20,065 nt of DNA. Origin: CAZNRY01 sp964575675. Its GTDB lineage: Bacteria > Eisenbacteria > RBG-16-71-46 > CAIMUX01 > VGJL01. Numbering within the stretch: position 1 is the first letter of the stretch; the number at the start of each line of letters is the position of its first letter. This document shows, piece by piece, positions 6,756 through 14,562 of the stretch. Both the position numbers and the translations under genes were made by a program. The notes below the pieces were generated by a model. The model worked only from the letters and a program-made list of their open reading frames with translations, was not told the DNA's origin and searched no databases. The stretch spans positions 1-20,065 of the forward strand of contig CAZNRY010000059.1 of assembly GCA_964575675.1 (NCBI GenBank). Direction: 5' to 3'.

Positions 6756-7745
6756 TCAAGGATCCGTCCATCCCGCTCGTGGATCGATGGAGATCCAACC
6801 CCTCCCTGCGAACCGGGTTAGAAAAACCCGGCAGTCTCGAACCGGTGCCCCTCCAGAACACCGGCGCAGCGTCGAGCTCTCCTCACCGAGCACAAAGAGG
6901 CTCGATCCGCTCCCGGAGACCCTGACGACGGCCGGTGCGAGAGCCCCAATCTCCCGCATAATCCGGCCAACCCGAGGATGCCGCATCACCACTATGGGTT
7001 CGAGATCGTTCCGCAACTTGGCGATGCAATCGACTACACCCAAACGGGTTGTCAGGTCGCAATAAGGAAGTTTAGATAGGGGCCCCCGGGGTGTCAACGC
7101 CAATCTTCTATCCCTGTAAACAGATGCGGTCGAGATGCCTATCAACGGGAAGACGATCAAGACGGGCTGCCGGGGCAGGGACGGCAAGCGGGTCAGCCGC
7201 TCCCCTTTCCCCCTCACGAGTTGCGTACCCCCGCGGATGCAAAATGGAACGTCAGCGCCGATTTCAGACCCTAGAGACTCCAGGTCGGCTGGCGACATCC
7301 CGAGTCCCCAGAGTCGATTCAGACCGACCAGGGTGGCCGCAGCATCGCTCGACCCTCCCCCGAGTCCGGCCCCGATCGGGATTCTCTTGCGAAGGACGAT
7401 CCGGGCGCCCCCGGCCACCCCGGTCCGTTCCCTCAGGAGCCGCGCCGCCCGCAGGACGAGGTTCCCCTCGTCAGCGGGAAGGCCGCTATTCGGACAGCGC
7501 AGCGACAGTCCCCCCCGGGGGGCGAGGGTAAGCTCGATCCGGTCCGCGAGCCGGACGGATTGCATCAGGCTTCGGATCTCATGGTAGCCGTCCGGTCTTT
7601 CCCCGCGGACCTCGAGGCCGAGGTTGATCTTGGCCCGCGCCTCGATGCAAAGATCGCAGGCGGGCGCTGCGGCAGATCGAGCCGCCGTTTCGGCGGCGCG
7701 CTTACCCCCTAGGGCCGCGCGATCCCGGCGGCTAGCCCTTCCCAT
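6756..7745 (-). CDS. ispE: 4-diphosphocytidyl-2-C-methyl-D-erythritol kinase
   Basis: IspE phosphorylates CDP-methylerythritol in the MEP pathway to isoprenoid precursors. The GHMP-kinase signature PIGAGLGGGSSDAAA is at about residues 123-137, the substrate-binding ARAKINLGLEV at 36-46, IGADVPFC near 157-164, and the C-terminal RVSGSGSSLFVLG motif is intact. At 329 residues it is longer than the usual 280-300, mainly because of about 30 extra Arg/Ala-rich N-terminal residues. No better start was found before the conserved core. ATG 7745 overlaps the end of the prenyltransferase gene by 14 bases, suggesting coupled translation. Its product pathway supplies the polyprenyl phosphate that the upstream enzyme would use. 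Confidence 0.95.
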   Translation of the reverse strand: MGRASRRDRAALGGKRAAETAARSAAAPACDLCIEARAKINLGLEVRGERPDGYHEIRSLMQSVRLADRIELTLAPRGGLSLRCPNSGLPADEGNLVLRAARLLRERTGVAGGARIVLRKRIPIGAGLGGGSSDAAATLVGLNRLWGLGMSPADLESLGSEIGADVPFCIRGGTQLVRGKGERLTRLPSLPRQPVLIVFPLIGISTASVYRDRRLALTPRGPLSKLPYCDLTTRLGVVDCIAKLRNDLEPIVVMRHPRVGRIMREIGALAPAVVRVSGSGSSLFVLGEESSTLRRCSGGAPVRDCRVFLTRFAGRGWISIDPRAGWTDP

Positions 7746-8613
7746 AGAGGATCCAGATCACCAGGCCTAGCCAAAGGACCACGTTGATCAGCATCGGCGG
7801 ATCGGCGAGCAGGGTTTCGGAGGGCGCGCCCCCCTGCATCCTCCTGAAGACGAGATAGAGGTAGCGGAAGACCCCGAAGACGACGAGGGGAACCGTGTAG
7901 ACGAGGTCGGATCCCCCGACGCGCTCGATCGTCGTCGGAGACACCGTGTAGATCGCGTAGGAGATCACCGTGGCCGCCGTGACGACCGGGATCAGCTGGT
8001 CCACGAGCTCGGGCGGATACTCGGCCAGGGTCTTTCGATGATGTTCGGCCTGCTCGCGCAGCAAGACCCTCTCGTGGCGCCTCTTTCCGACGGCGAGGAA
8101 GAGGGCCAGGAAGAAGGTGCAGAGAAGCAGCCAGGGCGACAGATCGACCGGCTGGGTGAGGAGCGCAACCCCTCCCACGGCGCGAAGGACGAAACCGATC
8201 GATATCGCGAGAACGTCTATCATCACGATCCGTTTCAGCACCAGGGTGTAGAGGACGTTCAGAACGAGATATCCCCCCGCGACCGGCAGAAACCTGCGCC
8301 CGAGCGTCGCGGAGAGGAGCCCCCCAGCGATGAACGCTCCAAGCATCAGGACCCAACCGATGGGGATCGAGATCCTGCCCGAGGCCAATGGCCGCAGCCG
8401 CTTCTTCGGGTGGACGCGATCCATGTCGAGGTCGATCAGATCGTTCAGGACGTAAATCGCCGAGGCCAGGAGGCAGAAGGAGAAGAACCCGACCACCGCG
8501 CGCCAGATCTCCCCGCGGTTCATGAACTCGTGGGCGAAGATCACCCCGGCGAAGAGAACGAGGTTCTTCGTCCACTGGCGGACTCGAACCTGCTGGACAA
8601 TCGCGCGGATCAC
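7732..8613 (-). CDS. UbiA-family prenyltransferase, decaprenyl-phosphate phosphoribosyltransferase-like
   Basis: This integral membrane protein of 293 residues has many hydrophobic segments. The UbiA metal-binding motif NDLIDLDMDRVHP lies at about 57-69 and continues into KKRLRPLASGRI, the form typical of the DPPR synthase branch (mycobacterial Rv3806c) rather than quinone prenyltransferases. That family moves phosphoribose from PRPP to decaprenyl phosphate, the first step to decaprenyl-phosphoryl-arabinose. A second short motif, RIVMIDVLAISIGFVLRAVGG, is also characteristic. The start is GTG 8613, overlapping the rmlD stop (GTGA), with a GAGGAGGG site upstream. The DprE1/DprE2 epimerase genes are not in this window. 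The substrate in this organism is inferred. Confidence 0.85.
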   Translation of the reverse strand: MIRAIVQQVRVRQWTKNLVLFAGVIFAHEFMNRGEIWRAVVGFFSFCLLASAIYVLNDLIDLDMDRVHPKKRLRPLASGRISIPIGWVLMLGAFIAGGLLSATLGRRFLPVAGGYLVLNVLYTLVLKRIVMIDVLAISIGFVLRAVGGVALLTQPVDLSPWLLLCTFFLALFLAVGKRRHERVLLREQAEHHRKTLAEYPPELVDQLIPVVTAATVISYAIYTVSPTTIERVGGSDLVYTVPLVVFGVFRYLYLVFRRMQGGAPSETLLADPPMLINVVLWLGLVIWILYGKG

Positions 8614-9458
8614 GCGGCACCCTCCTCGAAGAAGGCCTCGAGGCCCTCCCGCCATCCCGGCATTTGGATGTTCAGCTTCTCCATGGCGAGGTCCGTATCG
8701 AGAACCGAGTAGGCGGGCCGTCGCGCCGGACGATTCAGCTCCGCCGAAGAGATCGGATCACAGGCTGCGGAGATGCCCGCGCGGGAGAGGATCGCCAGGC
8801 CGAAATCGAACCAGCTGCACCCTCCCCGGCCCGCGAGGTGCAGGATTCCCTGCAGATCCGACGCCGCGGCGCGAACCAGAGCCGGCGCCAGGTGCCCCAC
8901 GAAGGTCGGGGAATGGACCTGATCGTTCACGATGCGCAGCGGGGCGCCCTTTCGCGCCTGCTTGAGCACGCCGGCGACGAAGTGATGCCCCCCGCGGCCG
9001 AAGAGGCTCGCCGATCGGACGACGAGCCGGTCGGCGACGATCGCGAGTACCGCGCGCTCCGCCGCTTCCTTGCTCCGCCCATACACACTGAGGGGGCCCG
9101 TCGGATCCTCCTCCCGGTAGGGATCGCCCTTCGCACCGTCGAATACATAGTCGGTGCTCATCAGGACGAGGCGCGCGCCGAGGGCGCGACAGGCCTCCGC
9201 GATCCGCGCGGCCCCCGAGGCATTTACGAGTAACGCCTCCTCCGCGTGCCCCTCGCAGTGGTCGACGCGCGTTTCCGCGGCCAGGTGGACGACGAGATCC
9301 GGTTTCACCCTCTTGAAGATCGAATCGACCGTGTCGGGGCGGCGGAGATCGAACTCCTCGATGGGCGGCGCATGGACATCTCCGAGCGTCTGAAGCCCGC
9401 CGAGGACGCGCTGCCCCAAGAGGCCGCTCGCTCCCGTGAGGAGAATCCGACGCGCCAC
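8610..9458 (-). CDS. rfbD: dTDP-4-dehydrorhamnose reductase (RmlD-like)
   Basis: This 282-residue NAD(P)-dependent reductase of the extended SDR superfamily catalyses the last step to dTDP-L-rhamnose. It has the Rossmann motif TGASGLLG (8-15), HLAAETRVDHCE near 58-69, STDYVFDG (101-108) and the catalytic YGRSK (126-130). The C-terminal RPAYSVLDTDLAMEKL segment is typical of RmlD. The other rhamnose genes (rmlA, rmlB, rmlC) are absent from this window. GTG 9458 has AGGG seven bases upstream and lies nine bases after alaS. It overlaps the prenyltransferase gene by four bases, so the two likely act in the same cell-envelope glycan pathway. Related reductases with other sugar substrates cannot be excluded. 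Confidence 0.88.
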   Translation of the reverse strand: MARRILLTGASGLLGQRVLGGLQTLGDVHAPPIEEFDLRRPDTVDSIFKRVKPDLVVHLAAETRVDHCEGHAEEALLVNASGAARIAEACRALGARLVLMSTDYVFDGAKGDPYREEDPTGPLSVYGRSKEAAERAVLAIVADRLVVRSASLFGRGGHHFVAGVLKQARKGAPLRIVNDQVHSPTFVGHLAPALVRAAASDLQGILHLAGRGGCSWFDFGLAILSRAGISAACDPISSAELNRPARRPAYSVLDTDLAMEKLNIQMPGWREGLEAFFEEGAA

Positions 9459-9467
9459 CGTTTTACC

Positions 9468-12074
9468 CTATGCGCCCAGCAGGGAGGCGAGCCGCTCCCG
9501 CATCGCCGCGAGCACCTCGGGTACCTTGGATTGGTCGGCGACACCGGCCATCGCGAGCTGGGGCCTTCCGCCCCCGGTTCCCCCCGCCAGTTGCGCGGCA
9601 TCCCGAACGACCGCGTCTGCCCGCGCCTTGCCGGCCTTCACGAGGTCATCGGTCACGACGGCGAGGAGCGTCGTCTTCTCTGCGCAACGAACGGCGAGGA
9701 GCCCGATCCCCGTGCCGAGCTTCTCTCGAAGCCGGTCTCCCGTCTCGCGGATCCCCTCGGTACTCTCGACCACGATCTCGGCGACGATCAACCGTCCGGC
9801 GGGGTGCGTCTGCGCGGCTCCCAAGATCTCGACCAGATCGTCCCGAGCGCCGCCCTTCCGGAGTTGCGCGACCTCCTTCTTGAGCTTCTGATTCTCGTCG
9901 AGAAGCCCCTGGAGACGGACGGGGAGATCGTCGGGCGTCGCCTGTAGCTGCCGGCGAAGAGACTCGATCAACCGCTTCTCGCGCAACCGGACGCCGACCG
10001 CTCCGGCTCCCGTCAACGCCTCGATCCTTCGGACCCCGGCGGCGATCCCCGCCTCGGAGAGGATCAAGAACGACCCGATCTGCCCGGTCCGGCCGACGTG
10101 CGTCCCGCCGCAGAGCTCCTCGCTGAACCCGGGAACCTTCACGCGCCGGACTTCGTCCTCGTACTTCTCGCCGAAGAGCGCCATCACGCCGTCGTGGATC
10201 GCCTCGTCATAGGACGAGATGCGGAGCTCCACGGCCGAGTCCTTCATGATCTCCGCGTTCACCGTCGTCTCGATCGCTTCGAGGTCCTCCTCCGAGAGGG
10301 CGCCCGCATGGGTGAAGTCGAAGCGAAGGCGGTGCGGGCCGACGAGCGATCCGGCCTGCGTCACGTGTAGCCCAAGGCGCATCCGCAAGGCCGCGTGGAG
10401 GAGGTGTGTCGCGGTGTGATTACGACGGGTCGCGTCGCGCGCCGCCGGATCGACGGCCAGGCGGGCCGGTCCGGCCGACCAGGTTCCGGCGTCAATGCGC
10501 ACCCGGTGGCGCGTCTCGTCCCCTGCGCGGACGGTGTCGAGGATCGTCCCAGAGAATCCCGGCCCGGATACCACTCCCGTGTCGCCGACCTGTCCCCCCG
10601 ACTCGGCGTAGAAGGGCGTCTCATCGACGACGACCCAGTGCTCGTCCTTCGCGCCCGGCACGGGGGCCGTGCGGCGGAGCATCGCATCCTTCTCGATCGA
10701 CTCATAACCGACAAAGCGGGAGTGTGGGCCGTCGCTCAGAACGGTCCAATCGAGCGCGTCTCCCTGCCCGCGATGGAACGTCGCGCTCGCGCGCGATCGC
10801 TCCCGCTGTTGTTCCATCTCGCCCGCGAAACCGGTCTCATCGATCGTGAGACCCCGCTCGTGCGCGAGCACGGCGGTCAGATCGGGCGGGAATCCGTAGG
10901 TGTCGGAGAGAAGGAAGACGTCGCGGCCGGGAATCGCGCCCCCGGACTGCCGCAAGGCGATCTCCTCGAATCGGCTAAGCCCCTGCTCGAGGGTTGACAC
11001 GAACCGCTCCTCCTCGGATTGCAGGGCGGTCCTGACCGCTTCCTTGGCCTTCTTCAGCTCCGGGTAGACCGGCGCCATCTCCTCCACGACCGTCTCCATC
11101 AGGCGATGGAGAAACGGCTCTCGCAATCCGAGCCGATGCCCCTGCACGGCGGCTCGGCGCAGAAGCCGGCGGATCAGGTAGCCGCGCCCCTCGTTGCTCG
11201 GCAGAATCCCTTCGGTCAGGGCGAAGGTAAGCGCGCGGGTGTGGTCGGCGATGATGTGGTGCGCGCTCTTGCGGTCGCCTTCGTAGGAAGCCGCGCCGAG
11301 GGAGACGAGCCGTGTGATCAGCGGGACGAAGAGATCGGTCTCGAAGATCGTCTTCTTGCCCGCGAGGACCATCGTGAGGCGCTCGAGGCCGATCCCCGTG
11401 TCGATTCCGCGGTTGGGCAGCGGCAGATCGCTTCCATCGGCCTGCCGGTCAAACTGCGGAAAGACGAGGTTGCCGACCTCGATCCAACGGCTGCAGTCGC
11501 ACCCCGGCCCGCAGCCCTCCTTGCCGCAACCAAGCTCGGCGCCCAGATCGTAGTAGAGCTCGGAGCTCGGCCCGCAGGCGCCCGTGTCCCCCGCCGGGCC
11601 CCAGAAGTTGTCCTTTCGGCCCAGGCGGAAGATCCACTCCGGCCTGATTCCCACCTCGTCGCGCCAGATCGCGAAGGCCTCCTCGTCTTCCTCGAAGACG
11701 GAGGGACGCAAGAGCGCCGGCGGCAGTGCGAGGACCCCCGTGAAGAACTCCCAGTTCCAGAGAATCGCCTCGCGCTTGAAGTAGTCGCCGAAGCTGAAGT
11801 GGCCAAGCATCTCGAAAAAAGTGCAGTGGCGAGGCGTGAAACCGACATCCTCGAGGTCGCTCGCGCGGAGGCACTTCTGCACGGTCGTCGCGCGGCGGAA
11901 CTCGAGCGGCTCCCTCGAAGAGTAATACTTCTTGAACTGCACCATACCCGCGGAGGTGAAGAGCAGCGTCGGATCTTCCTTGGGGACGAGCGGCGCGCTC
12001 TTCAGCATCCGGTGGTCCTTGGACCGCCAGAAGTCGACGAACTTCGTGCGAACCTCGCGCGAGAGATGTGTCAT
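9468..12074 (-). CDS. alaS: Alanyl-tRNA synthetase
   Basis: This 868-residue class II synthetase charges tRNA-Ala and is full length. It starts MTHLSREVRTKFVDFW at ATG 12074, after an AGGGTGG site. The catalytic core spans about 1-240 with TSAGMVQFK (41-49), the editing domain carries HTATH (553-557) and CGGTH (655-659), and a coiled coil near 720-740 leads into the C-terminal DHHA1-like domain with GGTGGGRPQLAMAG. A cysteine-rich insertion, CGKEGCGPGCDC, lies at 183-194 in the catalytic domain; similar insertions occur in some bacterial AlaS. The recA-recX-alaS order is widely conserved. The frame is open further upstream, but that part is the shadow of recX. A tRNA-Ala gene lies at 19571-19644. 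Confidence 0.98.
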   Translation of the reverse strand: MTHLSREVRTKFVDFWRSKDHRMLKSAPLVPKEDPTLLFTSAGMVQFKKYYSSREPLEFRRATTVQKCLRASDLEDVGFTPRHCTFFEMLGHFSFGDYFKREAILWNWEFFTGVLALPPALLRPSVFEEDEEAFAIWRDEVGIRPEWIFRLGRKDNFWGPAGDTGACGPSSELYYDLGAELGCGKEGCGPGCDCSRWIEVGNLVFPQFDRQADGSDLPLPNRGIDTGIGLERLTMVLAGKKTIFETDLFVPLITRLVSLGAASYEGDRKSAHHIIADHTRALTFALTEGILPSNEGRGYLIRRLLRRAAVQGHRLGLREPFLHRLMETVVEEMAPVYPELKKAKEAVRTALQSEEERFVSTLEQGLSRFEEIALRQSGGAIPGRDVFLLSDTYGFPPDLTAVLAHERGLTIDETGFAGEMEQQRERSRASATFHRGQGDALDWTVLSDGPHSRFVGYESIEKDAMLRRTAPVPGAKDEHWVVVDETPFYAESGGQVGDTGVVSGPGFSGTILDTVRAGDETRHRVRIDAGTWSAGPARLAVDPAARDATRRNHTATHLLHAALRMRLGLHVTQAGSLVGPHRLRFDFTHAGALSEEDLEAIETTVNAEIMKDSAVELRISSYDEAIHDGVMALFGEKYEDEVRRVKVPGFSEELCGGTHVGRTGQIGSFLILSEAGIAAGVRRIEALTGAGAVGVRLREKRLIESLRRQLQATPDDLPVRLQGLLDENQKLKKEVAQLRKGGARDDLVEILGAAQTHPAGRLIVAEIVVESTEGIRETGDRLREKLGTGIGLLAVRCAEKTTLLAVVTDDLVKAGKARADAVVRDAAQLAGGTGGGRPQLAMAGVADQSKVPEVLAAMRERLASLLGA

Positions 12075-12148
12075 CCGAATCCACCCTTGCTGCCGATTGG
12101 CCGTGTTGTCCGCTGCCTCATGACTGTGCCCGCGCGGCCGTCTGTGGT

Positions 12149-12667
12149 CTACCCCCCTGCCGCGTCCGTGCCGGGATCGCCGTTCTCGACCCCGCGCCCG
12201 AGCGCCGCGGAGGCTCGAAACCCGCGCGAGCGCAGCCGCCGGGCGGCCCGTTCGCGATCGGCGGGACCTCGGGAAGCAAGGCGCTCGACCACACGGCGGG
12301 CCAGCTCCTCCTCGGGGACCTCGAGCAGGAACTCCGAGACCGCCTGCTGGGCCGTCTCCGCATCGACCCCCTTCACCCGCAGCTCCTTGATGAGGAGGGC
12401 GCGCGATCGAGGCGACCGCCTGCAGCGGCTCTGGACGAAGAGCCGTGCGAATCGGAGATCGTCCAGGAGCCTGCGCGTCTTCAGGAGATCGATCGTCCGG
12501 GCGGCTTCCTCGACCTCGAAGCCCTTCCGCCGGAGGTAATCGCGCACCTGCGCCGCGCACCGCTCGCTCACGGCCAGGTAGCGGCAGGCCATCTCGAAGG
12601 GGTCGCGCGGCCGTTCCCGGGGCTCCTGCGGCCCGTCGGCGGAACGCCCGCGCGACCTGCCTCTCAC
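12149..12667 (-). CDS. recX: Regulatory protein RecX
   Basis: RecX binds RecA filaments and limits recombinase activity. The 172-residue product has the three-helix repeats of the family: CRYLAVSERCAAQVRDYLRRKGF, then DDLRFARLFVQSRCRRSPRSRALLIKELRVKGV, then a degenerate third repeat ending RRLRSRGF. An Arg-rich N-terminus of about 25 residues and a Gly/Ala tail flank the core. The start GTG 12667 overlaps the recA stop (GTGA), indicating translational coupling. It ends 74 bases before alaS. Identity rests on both the repeats and the recA-recX-alaS order. Confidence 0.93.
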   Translation of the reverse strand: MRGRSRGRSADGPQEPRERPRDPFEMACRYLAVSERCAAQVRDYLRRKGFEVEEAARTIDLLKTRRLLDDLRFARLFVQSRCRRSPRSRALLIKELRVKGVDAETAQQAVSEFLLEVPEEELARRVVERLASRGPADRERAARRLRSRGFRASAALGRGVENGDPGTDAAGG

Positions 12668-13767
12668 GACACGGCGTCCTTCACCTTCGCCGACTTCTTC
12701 TCGCGCGCGGCGGCGGGTTTCTCGTCCCCCTTCTTGGACTCCGCATACGGCGAAGGCCCGATGATCGGGAGCCCCAGCGACTCCCGGATCTGCTTCTCGA
12801 GGCGGTCGGCCATCTGGTGGTTCTCGCGAAGCACCTGGCGCGCGTTCTCCCGTCCCTGGCCGAGCCGCTCCTCGCCGTACGAGATCCAGGTTCCCATCTT
12901 CTGGAGGATGCCGGCCTCGACGCCCAAGTCGATCAACTCCCCGGTGCGCGAGATCCCCTCCTCGAAGAGGATGTCGAACTCGGCGCTCCGGAAGGGTGCT
13001 GCGACCTTGTTCTTCACGACGCGCACGCGGGTCCGGTTGCCGACGACGATATCCTTCTCCTTGATCGAGGCGATCTTGCGGATGTCGAGCCGGACCGAGG
13101 AGTAGAACTTCAGCGCATTGCCTCCCGGCGTCGTCTCGGGGTTGCCGAAGAGGATGCCTATCTTCATCCGGATCTGATTGATGAAGATGACGATCGTCTT
13201 GCTTTTGCTGATCGAGCCCGAGAGCTTCCGAAGCGCTTGCGACATCAGGCGGGCCTGGAGCCCCATGTGGGAATCGCCCATCTCCCCCTCGATCTCGGCG
13301 CGCGGAACGAGTGCCGCGACCGAGTCGACGACGATCACATCGACCGCGCCACTTCGGACGAGATGGTCGGCGATCTCGAGCGCCTCTTCCCCCGTGTCGG
13401 GCTGGCTCACGTGTAGGTTGTCGATGTCGACCCCGAGCTTCTTCGCGTACGAGGGCTGCAGCGCATGCTCCGCGTCGATGAAGACCGCGGTGCCGCCGTG
13501 GCGCTGCACGCTCGCGATCATCTGGAGGCAGAGGGTCGTCTTGCCGGACGACTCGGGCCCGAAGACCTCCATCACGCGGCCGCGCGTAATCACTCCGATC
13601 CCGAGGGCGAGGTCCAGGGTGAGCGACCCGCTCGGGAGCACCTCCGCATCAACGACCGCCTCATGCGTTCCCAGACGCATGATCGATCCCTTGCCGAACT
13701 GCTTCTCGATTCCGGCAATCGCGTCTTCCAGCGCCTTCGCCTTCTCCTTACCCTGGTCCTCACCCAT
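12664..13767 (-). CDS. recA: Recombinase RecA
   Basis: RecA forms filaments on single-stranded DNA and drives strand exchange and, in many bacteria, LexA cleavage. The 367-residue protein has Walker A GPESSGKTT (70-78), Walker B VIVVDSV (144-150), and the DNA-binding loop region NQIRMKIGILFGNPETTPGG near 197-216. The C-terminal 25 residues are Lys-rich (SKKGDEKPAAAREKKSAKVK) rather than acidic as in E. coli. ATG 13767 follows AGGAGAG at seven bases. The 76-base upstream gap contains a GC hairpin but no recognisable LexA site. It is followed by the overlapping recX. Confidence 0.99.
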   Translation of the reverse strand: MGEDQGKEKAKALEDAIAGIEKQFGKGSIMRLGTHEAVVDAEVLPSGSLTLDLALGIGVITRGRVMEVFGPESSGKTTLCLQMIASVQRHGGTAVFIDAEHALQPSYAKKLGVDIDNLHVSQPDTGEEALEIADHLVRSGAVDVIVVDSVAALVPRAEIEGEMGDSHMGLQARLMSQALRKLSGSISKSKTIVIFINQIRMKIGILFGNPETTPGGNALKFYSSVRLDIRKIASIKEKDIVVGNRTRVRVVKNKVAAPFRSAEFDILFEEGISRTGELIDLGVEAGILQKMGTWISYGEERLGQGRENARQVLRENHQMADRLEKQIRESLGLPIIGPSPYAESKKGDEKPAAAREKKSAKVKDAVS

Positions 13768-13803
13768 CAGTGGGCTCTCCTTCCTTCAAACCAAACCGGG
13801 CCT

Positions 13804-13819
13804 GCCCGGATCGCCGGGC
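13804..13819 (-). promoter_or_regulatory. Hairpin in the thpR-recA gap
   Basis: GCCCGG pairs with CCGGGC around a four-base loop, about 37 bases upstream of the recA start. On the minus strand it is followed by CCCGGTTTGGTTTG, only mildly T-rich. It may be a weak terminator or attenuator after thpR, or a recA leader element. I cannot decide between these. Confidence 0.35.
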
Positions 13820-13843
13820 GCGTGGAGGCATGACCGTCGTTCT

Positions 13844-14449
13844 TTATGTCCCTTGTCGGTCCTCATCTGCCAGATCCTGCCGGGCACGGGCGCACTCGAG
13901 AGGGGTATAGACCGGACCCCCGGGGCGCAGATCGCTCTTGAAAAGCGTAATGGAGCCGATCGTAAGGGGGCCGCCGGGCGGTGTCAAACCGCCGACGATC
14001 TCCTCGAGACTGGGCGATCGCATGCCGCGGCGCAACCGGGCCAGGGTCAGGTGCCCCACGAACGGCTTGTCGGCGGCGCCGAACCCCGCGACGCGGATCG
14101 CTCGGTCGGCGGCCGCGGCGAGATCGCGCAGACCGCCATCGGGATCCTCGACGCCGAGCCAGACGACTTGCGGGCGGCGCGCGCTTGGGAAGGCCCCGAT
14201 CGCGCCGATTGAGAGATGCGGCGGATCCCACGTGCGGTCGAGGGAGCGGATCGCTGCGCGCGCTTTCCCGAGCTGCTTGCGGTCGAGATCGCCGAAGAAT
14301 CGGACGGTGATGTGGATGATCTTGGAACTGACCCATTTCAGGTCGAACGCGCCGGGTCGCGGACGAATCTCTTCGATGAAGCGGCCGATCCGTTCCTTCG
14401 TCTCGCCCGGGATCTCGAATGCGGCGAATGCGCGCGTTGGTTGCTCCAT
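13844..14449 (-). CDS. thpR: RNA 2',3'-cyclic phosphodiesterase (LigT/ThpR)
   Basis: This 201-residue member of the 2H phosphoesterase superfamily has both catalytic motifs, HITV (46-49, in KIIHITVRFFGDL) and HLTL (133-136, in VGHLTLARLR). These enzymes open 2',3'-cyclic phosphates on RNA ends, and the E. coli protein also joins tRNA halves in vitro. The biological role is not settled. ATG 14449 is preceded by GAGGGAG about six bases upstream. The cinA-thpR-recA order is a known neighbourhood, and the link to RecA function is unexplained in the family. Confidence 0.93.
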   Translation of the reverse strand: MEQPTRAFAAFEIPGETKERIGRFIEEIRPRPGAFDLKWVSSKIIHITVRFFGDLDRKQLGKARAAIRSLDRTWDPPHLSIGAIGAFPSARRPQVVWLGVEDPDGGLRDLAAAADRAIRVAGFGAADKPFVGHLTLARLRRGMRSPSLEEIVGGLTPPGGPLTIGSITLFKSDLRPGGPVYTPLECARARQDLADEDRQGT

Positions 14450-14516
14450 GTCGGTCGGCTCCCTCTTCGGTGATCGCGTGCGCTGGTCGTGCGCTCGCTC
14501 GGTTGCTCTCGGCCGA

Positions 14517-14560
14517 GCGGGATGCGCCGGGCGAACGCCGGCAGGCCCCGTGCATCCCGC
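14517..14560 (-). promoter_or_regulatory. Long hairpin directly after the cinA stop
   Basis: GCGGGATGC (14517-14525) pairs perfectly with GCATCCCGC (14552-14560). Between them a smaller stem pairs 14526-14530 with 14538-14542. The structure begins two bases after the cinA stop codon. No T-run follows, so it is not a standard intrinsic terminator. It could stall polymerase, protect the mRNA end from exonucleases, or mark a processing site in the 113-base cinA-thpR gap. Confidence 0.5.
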
Positions 14561-14562
14561 CG

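Noticed and set aside
11019..12539. 506-residue open frame on the plus strand opposite alaS
   Set aside because: It is a GC-driven antisense shadow of alaS and recX. Its translation is low-complexity with no recognisable domain, while the minus strand encodes well-conserved AlaS.
13827..13843. GAACGACGGTCA upstream of recA as a LexA (GAAC-N4-GTTC) site
   Set aside because: Only the left half-site is right; the right half differs at two of four positions, so it is no better than chance.
13863..14555. 230-residue minus-strand frame overlapping thpR
   Set aside because: It is a shifted frame over thpR with Arg/Ser-rich translation; thpR has both HxTx motifs in the other frame.
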